The notes under the pieces: generated by a model
The model's database searches: none
Told to the model about the DNA's origin: nothing
What the model saw: the letters and a program-made list of their open reading frames with translations, nothing else
Made by a program: the position numbers and the translations under genes
NCBI GenBank assembly: GCA_035492775.1
Contig: DATJIW010000031.1
Span: 1 to 64,000, forward strand
Reading direction: 5' to 3'
Origin: DATJFQ01 sp035492775
Lineage (GTDB): Bacteria; Acidobacteriota; Vicinamibacteria; Vicinamibacterales; 2-12-FULL-66-21
DNA length: 64,000 bases
In this document: positions 1 through 6,761 of the stretch, one piece after another
Position numbering within the stretch: position 1 is the stretch's first letter
How the letters are laid out: every line of letters starts with the position of its first letter

Positions 1-105
1 CACCGGCCGGATCGGATACTCTTTCGGCGGCGTCACGGCCGAGCGTGGGATCGCGATGACCTGGGACAACGCAAACGCACCGGCAACCACGAAGAAGGTA
101 CGCAT
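1..105 (-). CDS. 5' end of a secreted protein, possibly a GH127 glycosidase (partial)
   Basis: An open frame begins at the ATG at 105..103 and leaves the window on the left; only 35 codons are visible. The product starts with a convincing signal peptide (MRTFFVVAGAFALSQVIA) followed by TPPKEYPIRPV. In my recollection the KEYPIRPV stretch is typical of the mature N-terminus of bacterial GH127 (DUF1680) proteins, but that is a resemblance over few residues. Its ATG shares the palindrome CATG with the ATG of the rightward peptidyl-prolyl isomerase. A TATAAG hexamer lies 10 nt upstream and no Shine-Dalgarno is seen. A second GH127 lies at 3.3 kb, so the context fits. The family call needs the sequence left of the window. 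Confidence 0.45.
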   Translation of the reverse strand, partial: MRTFFVVAGAFALSQVIAIPRSAVTPPKEYPIRPV

Positions 106-718
106 GCGGACAATTCTTATACGAATCGCGCTGGCAGTGGCGGTCGCGCTCACCTCCGCCCTTGCTCCCGCGCAGCGCGCCAGCGAGAACGTCGTCGTAC
201 GGATTGAGACGTCGCTCGGCAGTATCGACGTCGTCGTCGATACCGCACACGCGCCGATCACCTCGGCGAACTTCCTGAAGTACGTCGACAATCACCTGTA
301 CGACGGGGGCCGTTTCCATCGCGCGACCCGCCCGGACAACTACACGCCGGCGCTCCCGAATCGGCCGCCAATGGAGATCATCCAGGCCGGCATCAACCCA
401 GACGCGCGGTCCGTGGGCTACGGGCCGATTCCCCTCGAGCGCACGAGCGTGACCGGCCTGAAGCACGTCGTCGGCACGATTTCGATGGCGCGAGCCGCGC
501 AGGCCGATACCGCCACGTCGGATTTCTTCATCTGCCTGGACGACCAGCCGTCGCTCGACTTCGGCGGGAAGCGTTTCGACGACGCCCAGGGTGCGGCGGC
601 GTTCGGACACGTGCTGAAGGGAATGGACGTCGTCAGAGGTATTCAGCAGCAGCCTGTCAAGGGCCAGAATCTCGATCCGCCGATTACGATCATCCGGATG
701 TTCCGGGTCGAGGCGTAA
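104..718 (+). CDS. Secreted cyclophilin-type peptidyl-prolyl cis-trans isomerase
   Basis: A 204-residue cyclophilin-fold protein that would catalyse prolyl cis-trans isomerisation in the periplasm. I chose the ATG at 104 over the one at 56 because AGAAGG lies 5 nt upstream and the product then opens with a clean signal peptide ending near APAQRA. The fold is visible as VVVRIETSLGSIDVVVD, then APITSANFLKYV, YDGGRFHRA, VVGTISMARA, SDFFICLDD and the closing AAFGHVLKGMDVVR. The family's FHRxI is FHRAT here and the active-site region FICLDDQPSLD is close to consensus. There is an insertion of about 25 residues after the FHR motif, common in secreted Acidobacteria-type cyclophilins. It stands alone, diverging from the gene at the left edge. 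Confidence 0.85.
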   Translation: MRTILIRIALAVAVALTSALAPAQRASENVVVRIETSLGSIDVVVDTAHAPITSANFLKYVDNHLYDGGRFHRATRPDNYTPALPNRPPMEIIQAGINPDARSVGYGPIPLERTSVTGLKHVVGTISMARAAQADTATSDFFICLDDQPSLDFGGKRFDDAQGAAAFGHVLKGMDVVRGIQQQPVKGQNLDPPITIIRMFRVEA

Positions 719-748
719 CCGTCACCCGGCGTTGAGGCGCGCGCGGAC

Positions 749-1924
749 CTACTTGGAGGAGTTGAGCGACAGCTCGACGACGTCCCGATAACTCTGAATC
801 CGGCCTGCCTGGACGGCTGAGAGCAGGTCGGCGATCGGATTCAGCAGCGTCAACGATCGCGGGCCGTACGCGGACTGCGGCGGCGCGGGCAGCGGATAGG
901 GCGCCGGCGTCAACACATAGGCGTGCATGCCGATGTTGTTGAACACGGCGCGGATGAACGTGCTCGACGGCGTCAGCGGCATCGCGCCGACGTTGGCATA
1001 AAACCGCTGCCACTCGTCGTCGCGGAACAGGTACTGCTCGACGTTGGAGGTGTAGAACGCGGTGACGGTGGCGCGGTGCAATCGCAGGTAGGCGCCCACC
1101 GAGCGCAGCGCCTTCGGTCCCGCGAAGTCCCCCACTATCGGCACGACGAGGTTCCGCATTTCGAGGTCGCGCAGCGCGCGGTAGTTCGCTTCGCTGGCGA
1201 GATAGCTCTGATTGACGCCCCCGCCGTCGCGTTCGGTCATGAGGTCGCGATAGCTCGGAAACGGCAGCCATCCGGGACCGCGGCCGAAGGAATAGCGGAT
1301 CTCGGGTCCGGCGTCGCAGAACGCACGGTAGACGTACTCGATCGACGTGAGGTCGTCCCGCGTGAGACGGAAATGATGTTTGCCCGTGAGCCGCTGGTCG
1401 ATTGCGGAGAGGGTCGCGTCACACGCGTGCGCATCCGGACCGGGTGACTCGATCGCGGCGAAGAGCTGCTCCGCCGTTTCCGTTGTACTCGGCTTCACCG
1501 CCTCGCCGCGCGCGAACAAGCGGGCCAGGAACTCCGATCGCGTCGGCGAGATCTCGACGATGGCCTTGTACATCAGCTGCAGCAGCATGTTCTGCCGCCG
1601 CACGTCCACGATGAAGGCGATGCGCGGCTTCAGCGCGACGAGGTACGTGAAGTTCTGATCGGGACCGACGCCCACGTATGCGGATGCGGGCGTGTGCTCG
1701 GACTTGAGCGTCGGCACCACGTGCTGGAACTCGGTTTCGTTCGAGACCAGATTGTCGGAGCGGAAGTAGCCGTTGGCTTCGGAGAACTCCGTGACGAGCG
1801 ACCAGAAAGCCCGGTCGTCGATCGATGCGGACAGCGCGGCTTCCGCGACGCGCGCCGTCGGCGTCCCGCAGAGCAGCACGAGCGACGCAGCGACGGCGAT
1901 GAGACCGATCCGTCGATCCCGCAC
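749..1924 (-). CDS. Conserved secreted protein resembling the LIC_10091 family
   Basis: A 391-residue product of unknown function. The GTG at 1924 is preferred because a signal peptide follows at once (RRIGLIAVAASLVLL...VAEA) and TATCAT sits 6 nt upstream, the spacing of a leaderless promoter; longer upstream starts would add unrelated sequence. The mature part contains GYFRSDNLVSNE, GVGPDQNFTYLVALKP and IAFIVDVRRQN, a block I associate with proteins named LIC_10091 family in deltaproteobacteria, Leptospira and Acidobacteria. The pattern GVGPxQN...IVDVR looks like the glycine-rich turn and acidic strand end of a Rossmann-type methyltransferase fold, but a secreted methyltransferase would be odd, so no activity is assigned. 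Confidence 0.7.
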   Translation of the reverse strand: MRDRRIGLIAVAASLVLLCGTPTARVAEAALSASIDDRAFWSLVTEFSEANGYFRSDNLVSNETEFQHVVPTLKSEHTPASAYVGVGPDQNFTYLVALKPRIAFIVDVRRQNMLLQLMYKAIVEISPTRSEFLARLFARGEAVKPSTTETAEQLFAAIESPGPDAHACDATLSAIDQRLTGKHHFRLTRDDLTSIEYVYRAFCDAGPEIRYSFGRGPGWLPFPSYRDLMTERDGGGVNQSYLASEANYRALRDLEMRNLVVPIVGDFAGPKALRSVGAYLRLHRATVTAFYTSNVEQYLFRDDEWQRFYANVGAMPLTPSSTFIRAVFNNIGMHAYVLTPAPYPLPAPPQSAYGPRSLTLLNPIADLLSAVQAGRIQSYRDVVELSLNSSK

Positions 1925-1930
1925 GGGACG

Positions 1931-1936
1931 ATGATA
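1931..1936 (-). promoter_or_regulatory. -10 hexamer of a putative leaderless promoter
   Basis: TATCAT on the minus strand, 6 nt before the GTG at 1924. A TTGTGC hexamer at 1954-1959 gives a 17-nt spacer. Transcription would begin at or next to the start codon. Confidence 0.45.
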
Positions 1937-2012
1937 GCCCTCGGCGGGCGTCGGCACAACGCGCCGCGGCCGTGCTATTGTCGACAGAAGCCTGCCGATG
2001 GAGCCCTCGAAG

Positions 2013-2465
2013 ATGAAGCACATCGTCGCCGCATCACTGGTTTCGCTCGCCGTCGCGTCCGCCGGCATTTTCGCGCAGAGCGGCCAGGAGGAAGGCAAGC
2101 ACAAAGTTCCGAAAGATTCCGTCGAAGTGACGGTGAAGGGCTGTCTGAAAGGACGGGTGCTGCAGGTGATCGAAGCCAAGCAGACCGACGTCCAGAGCGG
2201 CCCTCCCATCCGCCAGCACTCGTTGCGCCTCAGCGGGAAGAAGGACGTGATGAGCGACGTCAAGAAGAACGACGGTCATTACGTCGAGGTCGTCGGCCTC
2301 CTTCGTAAGGCCGACCTCGTCGAGCCGGGAATGCGCATCAAGGGGGGACGCGTCGTGATTGGCGGAGGGATGAGCGGCTCCCCCAGCACGATTCCCGATC
2401 CCGTCGAGAACGTGGCGGTCCTCGACGTCACCTCTGTCGAGAACGTGACCGGCGCGTGCCGGTGA
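2013..2465 (+). CDS. Small secreted protein with a beta-rich core
   Basis: A 150-residue exported protein. The ATG at 2013 starts a signal peptide (MKHIVAASLVSLAVASAGIFAQ); GGAG at 1999 is a possible, distant ribosome site, and the ATG at 1998 would add five residues. The mature part has DSVEVTVKGCLKGRVL, then YVEVVGLLRK near the middle, the arrangement of short secreted OB-fold-like proteins (DUF5818-type) common in Acidobacteria. The C-terminus, VAVLDVTSVENVTGACR, holds the second cysteine, so a disulfide with the early GC is possible. It diverges from the LIC_10091-like gene and converges with the DUF4159 gene 12 nt away. Function unknown. Confidence 0.7.
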   Translation: MKHIVAASLVSLAVASAGIFAQSGQEEGKHKVPKDSVEVTVKGCLKGRVLQVIEAKQTDVQSGPPIRQHSLRLSGKKDVMSDVKKNDGHYVEVVGLLRKADLVEPGMRIKGGRVVIGGGMSGSPSTIPDPVENVAVLDVTSVENVTGACR

Positions 2466-2477
2466 ATCCGGCGCCGA

Positions 2478-3266
2478 TTAATGCGTCATCGAGTAGATGA
2501 CGTAGTTGACGCCCAGCTTGTAGGCTTCGTTCGACAGATCGATCGGCACGAATCCGGTGTCCGAGTATTCCCAGTACTGCGAGACGTCGTTGTTGAAGTT
2601 CGCGATGACCTGCAGCGGCTTCTTCGGGTCGTTGTTCGCCGACATGCCGTAGAACTCCGGCGTGCCTCGATCGTAGGCCTGGTGGAATTCCAGCGTCTTG
2701 ATATCGAAGAAGGCGTGGAAGATCGGGTGACTGATATCGAGCTGCACGAGGCGTTCGCCGGGCAGGACGCGCGCCATCGTCTCTTCGAAGCTGGTCCAGT
2801 CGTAGTTGCGGAAATCGTCGAAGATCACGAACCCGCCTTTGCGGATGTAATCGCCGAGATTCTTGGCCTCCGCATCGCTCAGCATCATGTATCCCGGCTC
2901 CGTGGCATAGACGACGGGATAGTTGAAGAGCTCGGGAGAGCCGACGTCGACCACGGCGGTCGCATCCACGTGCGGCTGAACGTCGGAGATGCTCTGGAGA
3001 ATCTTGACCAGGTTGCGTTCGGCCCGGCTGCCCTGGTTGAGCGAGACATAGCCGTGCGCCCACGCGGGCAGTCCGCCGAAGTAGTAGCCGCCCGGTCCTG
3101 TCGGGAATTTCAGCCGGGCGAACGTGAATCGTCCGTCGTATTTCGGGGCCGGGTCGACCGGAACGTCGAAGCCGGCGTCGCCGAACCACTGGCCGCGCCG
3201 CTGCGCCTGCAGCGTGAGGCCGGCGATCGCAAGAATGGCCGCGCATGCGAGAAGCCGGGATCGCAT
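2478..3266 (-). CDS. DUF4159 domain secreted protein
   Basis: A 262-residue exported protein consisting of one DUF4159 domain behind a signal peptide (MRSRLLACAAILAIAGLTLQAQ). Family hallmarks are RFTFARLKFP near residue 50, the run NYPVVYATEPGYMMLSDAE, the strand GGFVIFDDFRNYDW, and HPIFHAFFDI. DUF4159 looks like a glutamine-amidotransferase-like (ThuA/BatA C-terminal) fold and usually has no catalytic nucleophile; members often sit near MoxR/VWA operons, but here the gene is isolated. The start is backed by GAGAGGCGGA just upstream. It diverges from the GH127 gene with 86 nt between start codons. Confidence 0.85.
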   Translation of the reverse strand: MRSRLLACAAILAIAGLTLQAQRRGQWFGDAGFDVPVDPAPKYDGRFTFARLKFPTGPGGYYFGGLPAWAHGYVSLNQGSRAERNLVKILQSISDVQPHVDATAVVDVGSPELFNYPVVYATEPGYMMLSDAEAKNLGDYIRKGGFVIFDDFRNYDWTSFEETMARVLPGERLVQLDISHPIFHAFFDIKTLEFHQAYDRGTPEFYGMSANNDPKKPLQVIANFNNDVSQYWEYSDTGFVPIDLSNEAYKLGVNYVIYSMTH

Positions 3267-3338
3267 CAGTTCCGCCTCTCCGCCATCGTAGCAGAACGTG
3301 CGGGCTCCGGCGGGTCATCCGTCGGCGCACCGGTGGTA

Positions 3339-3344
3339 TATAGT
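3339..3344 (+). promoter_or_regulatory. -10 hexamer of a putative leaderless promoter (GH127)
   Basis: TATAGT ends 8 nt before the ATG at 3353, with no Shine-Dalgarno between. No good -35 is visible in the GC-rich sequence upstream. Confidence 0.45.
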
Positions 3345-3352
3345 CTGCCGCC

Positions 3353-5737
3353 ATGAAAACGGCTACTGTGGTGACCCTGCTCGGTTGCGTGGCACTCACG
3401 GCCTTCTCACGGCAATACTGGTCTTCGACGAAGATCGCTGACAAGGTGACCTCCGCCGCCATCCCGTTTGCGCTCGAAGACGTCCGGCTCCTCGACGGAC
3501 CATATCGGGACGCGATGATCCGCGACGAACAATACCTGCTGAGCCTCGATCAGGACCGGCTGCTCCACAATTTCCGCGTCACCGCGGAGCTGCCGTCCAA
3601 CGCGCAGCCGCTTGGCGGATGGGAATCTCCTGACACCGAACTTCGAGGACATGCCGTCGGCCATTACCTCTCGGCCGTCTCGATCATGTATGCGAGTACC
3701 GGCGACGAGCGCTTCAAAGCGAAGGCCGACAGCCTCGTGACCGGGTTTGCGAAGGTGCAGGAGGCTGAGAGCCGGAAGTTCCACGCCGGCTATCTGTCGG
3801 CCTTTCCCGAGGAGTTCTTCGATCGCGTCGAGGCGCGTCAGCGGGTCTGGGCGCCGTACTACACGATCCACAAGATCATGGCGGGCCTGCTCGATGCGTA
3901 TCTGCTGGCGCACAACTCTCAGGCCCTCGATGTTCTGAAGAAGCAGGCCGACTGGGTCTACACGCGCAACGCGCGGCTCACCGAGGATCAGCGCCAGGCG
4001 ATGCTCCAGACGGAACAGGGCGGCATGGTGGAAGTGCTCGCGAATCTGTATGCCGTTACAGGGGACGAGCGCTACCTGCAGGTCGCGCACATGTTCGAGC
4101 ACAAGCGGATCCTCGATCCACTCGCCAACGGGATCGATCCGCTCGACAACGTCCATGCGAACACCCAGATCCCCAAGATCATCGGGAGCGCGCGCGAGTA
4201 CGAGCTGACAGGCGACAAACGCGACTACGAGATCGCGACATTCTTCTGGGATCGTGTCGTCCATCACCGCACGTTCGTCATGGGCGGCAACAGCGACGAC
4301 GAGACGTTCTTTCCGGAGGAGGAGACCTCGCATCACCTCGGGGCGGCCGGACCGGAAACCTGCAACACCTACAACATGCTCAAGCTGACGCGCCATTTGT
4401 TCGCATGGCGCCCGTCGGCCGAGACGATGGATTTCTACGAACGCGCGCTGCTCAATCACATCCTCGGTTCGCAGGACCCGAAGACAGGGGGCGTCCTCTA
4501 CTACTGCCCGCTGAAGCCCGGCGCGTTCAAGACGTTCTCGACGGCGGACAACTCGTTCTGGTGCTGTGTGGGCACCGGCATGGAAAACCACGCGAAGTAC
4601 AACGATTCCATCTATTTCCATTCGAATGACAGCGCCGCGGTACCGGAGCTTTACGTCAATCTGTTCATTCCGTCGGAGCTGACCTGGAAGGCGCAGGCCC
4701 TCACGGTCCGGCAGCTCACGAAATTTCCCGAAGAAGACTCGACGTCGCTGACATTCACGACGGCGAAGCCCGTGAAGCTCGCAGTGAAGGTCCGGTATCC
4801 GGCGTGGGCGACGTCGGGCATGCTGGTTGACGTCAACGGCCACCGGCAGCAGCTGGACGCGCGGCCGGGCTCGTACGTGTCATTCGAACGTGAGTGGAAG
4901 ACGGGCGACACGCTGCACATTCGATTGCCCATGTCGCTGCACCTGGAGCGGCTGCCGGATGATCCGCACGTGCAGGCATTGATGTACGGACCGGTCGTCC
5001 TCGCCGGCGATCTCGGAACGGCCGGCCTGGAGGCGATCAATCGATACGGGCCGAGCGCGCCGCCGGTAGGCCGCGTTCCCCGCATCACCGTTCCGTCGCT
5101 CGTGGCGAATTCCTCAGAGCAGGTGCTGGCGCACGTCAAACCTGTCGCGGGAAGGCCCCTGACGTTCCAGACGAGCGACCTCGCGCAGCCGAAGGATGTC
5201 ACGCTGATTCCGCTCTACAAGACGTTCGAACCGCGCTACACGGTGTACTGGACCGTTTACACGCCGGCGGAGTACGAGAAAGTCGAACTCGATGCTGCCG
5301 CGCTGGCTGCGCACCGCAAGGACGTCGACGGCCGCACGATCGACGCCGTCGACGTGAGCAGCGATGCAAGCGAGCGCGCACACGGCTTCGCGAGCGCCGA
5401 CGCCGGACAGGGATTCGTCGAGGGCCGCCGCTGGCGCGACACTCGAACCGGTTTCATCAGCTATACGCTGCGGGTGCAACCCGATCAGCCGCTGACGCTC
5501 GTCTGCACCTTCCGCGGCAGCGAGGGACAGCGGCGTTCGTTCGACGTCCTTGTCGATGGACAGAAGGTCGCGACGGAAAACCTGGAATACCACCCGACGG
5601 AGTTGCTGGACCGGGAGTACGTCGTCCCCGAAGCGCTGACTCACGCGAAGCACCAGATCACGGTCCGGCTCGTGCCGCACGCGGACGCCCGCACCGGTGG
5701 CGTCGTGGAAATCCGGACCGTGCAGCCGGGCCGCTGA
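3353..5737 (+). CDS. Glycoside hydrolase family 127 (beta-L-arabinofuranosidase type)
   Basis: A 794-residue exported hydrolase expected to release terminal beta-L-arabinofuranose or related sugars from plant glycans. After a signal peptide comes the (alpha/alpha)6 barrel of GH127/DUF1680 with LRGHAVGHYLSA near residue 100. The zinc-thiolate site is visible: E335-T-C337 and the pair C404-C405 in FWCCVGTGMENHAKY match Glu338, Cys340, Cys417 and Cys418 of HypBA1, where Cys417 is the nucleophile. The C-terminal 240 residues are beta-sandwich (YTVYWTVYTP, then a DUF6805-like tail). The ATG has no Shine-Dalgarno but a TATAGT 8 nt upstream. An aldo/keto reductase gene follows 6 nt after the stop. 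GH127 has several specificities, so the exact substrate is open. Confidence 0.9.
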   Translation: MKTATVVTLLGCVALTAFSRQYWSSTKIADKVTSAAIPFALEDVRLLDGPYRDAMIRDEQYLLSLDQDRLLHNFRVTAELPSNAQPLGGWESPDTELRGHAVGHYLSAVSIMYASTGDERFKAKADSLVTGFAKVQEAESRKFHAGYLSAFPEEFFDRVEARQRVWAPYYTIHKIMAGLLDAYLLAHNSQALDVLKKQADWVYTRNARLTEDQRQAMLQTEQGGMVEVLANLYAVTGDERYLQVAHMFEHKRILDPLANGIDPLDNVHANTQIPKIIGSAREYELTGDKRDYEIATFFWDRVVHHRTFVMGGNSDDETFFPEEETSHHLGAAGPETCNTYNMLKLTRHLFAWRPSAETMDFYERALLNHILGSQDPKTGGVLYYCPLKPGAFKTFSTADNSFWCCVGTGMENHAKYNDSIYFHSNDSAAVPELYVNLFIPSELTWKAQALTVRQLTKFPEEDSTSLTFTTAKPVKLAVKVRYPAWATSGMLVDVNGHRQQLDARPGSYVSFEREWKTGDTLHIRLPMSLHLERLPDDPHVQALMYGPVVLAGDLGTAGLEAINRYGPSAPPVGRVPRITVPSLVANSSEQVLAHVKPVAGRPLTFQTSDLAQPKDVTLIPLYKTFEPRYTVYWTVYTPAEYEKVELDAAALAAHRKDVDGRTIDAVDVSSDASERAHGFASADAGQGFVEGRRWRDTRTGFISYTLRVQPDQPLTLVCTFRGSEGQRRSFDVLVDGQKVATENLEYHPTELLDREYVVPEALTHAKHQITVRLVPHADARTGGVVEIRTVQPGR

Positions 5738-5743
5738 CGGGTG

Positions 5744-6733
5744 ATGGAATATCGCGCGCTCGGGCGCACCGGCATGCACGTGTCCGCCATCGGTTTCGGG
5801 GCCTGGGCGATCGGCGGCTCGGCCTGGGGCGGCGCAGACGACGAGGCGTCGATGCGTGCGCTGCACGCGGCGGTCGACGCCGGCGTGAATTTCATCGACA
5901 CCGCCGACGTGTACGGCGACGGCAGGAGCGAACGGCTCGTCGCACGGCTTCGGCGCGAGCGGCCTGGAGCGCCGGTGTACGTCGCGACGAAGGCGGGCCG
6001 ACGCCTGCCGTCACAAACGCCGGAGGGCTACACCCGCGAAAACCTCGTGGCGTGGATCGACCGGAGCCTCGCAAACCTGGAGGTGGAGGCGATCGATCTT
6101 CTGCAGCTCCACTGTCCCCCATCATCGATCGTCGCCAGCGACGACGTTTATGGCGTGCTCGACGACTTGAAGGTCGAGGGCAAGCTGCGGCACTACGGCG
6201 TCAGCGTCGAACGCGTGGACGAGGCGCTCGAATCGCTCCGTCATCCGGGCGTCGAATGCGTACAGATCATCTTCAACCTGTTCCGTCTGAAACCTGCCGA
6301 CGAGTTCTTCGGGCCGGCTCGGGCCGCGTCGGTGGGTGTTCTCGCGCGCGTTCCGCTCGCGAGTGGACTGCTCACCGGCAAACTGACGTCAGCGTCGGTC
6401 TTCCCGTCCGACGATCACCGCGCGTTCAACAGGAACGGCGAGGATTTCGACAAGGGAGAGACGTTTTCGGGAGTGCCATACGAGATAGGCCTGGAAGCCG
6501 TCGAGGAACTGAAGCACTTGGTGCCGAGAGGCGAAACGCTCACGCAGTTCGCCCTTCGCTGGATCCTGATGTTCGAGGCGGTGACCTGCGCGATTCCCGG
6601 CGCGCGCACGGCCGATCAGGCACGAGACAACGCCGCCGCGGCCGATCTCCCGGCGATCGATGCGGCAACGATGAGCCTCGTCCGCCGAATCTACGACGAG
6701 AAGATCCGGCCGCACGTGCACCGCTACTGGTAG
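5744..6733 (+). CDS. Aldo/keto reductase
   Basis: A 329-residue NAD(P)H-dependent oxidoreductase of the AKR superfamily with a (beta/alpha)8 barrel. The catalytic tetrad is D52 and Y57 (FIDTADVYGDGRSE), K83 (VATKAG) and H123 (LLQLHCPP). The C-terminal cofactor-binding part shows LRWILMFEAVTCAIPGA. I prefer the ATG at 5744; a GTG directly before it would add one residue. Only 6 nt separate it from the GH127 stop, so the two are probably co-transcribed and the substrate may be a sugar released by that enzyme or its ketone. No signal peptide is seen, so the enzyme is cytoplasmic while GH127 is exported. It converges with GH31. Confidence 0.9.
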   Translation: MEYRALGRTGMHVSAIGFGAWAIGGSAWGGADDEASMRALHAAVDAGVNFIDTADVYGDGRSERLVARLRRERPGAPVYVATKAGRRLPSQTPEGYTRENLVAWIDRSLANLEVEAIDLLQLHCPPSSIVASDDVYGVLDDLKVEGKLRHYGVSVERVDEALESLRHPGVECVQIIFNLFRLKPADEFFGPARAASVGVLARVPLASGLLTGKLTSASVFPSDDHRAFNRNGEDFDKGETFSGVPYEIGLEAVEELKHLVPRGETLTQFALRWILMFEAVTCAIPGARTADQARDNAAAADLPAIDAATMSLVRRIYDEKIRPHVHRYW

Positions 6734-6761
6734 CGGCCCGGTCCCGCGCGTGCCACGTTCG

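Noticed and set aside
6734..6761. Terminator between the aldo/keto reductase and GH31 genes (GTAGCG/CGCTAC arms)
   Set aside because: Arms are only 6 bp with a loop of about 24 nt and overlap coding sequence on both sides.
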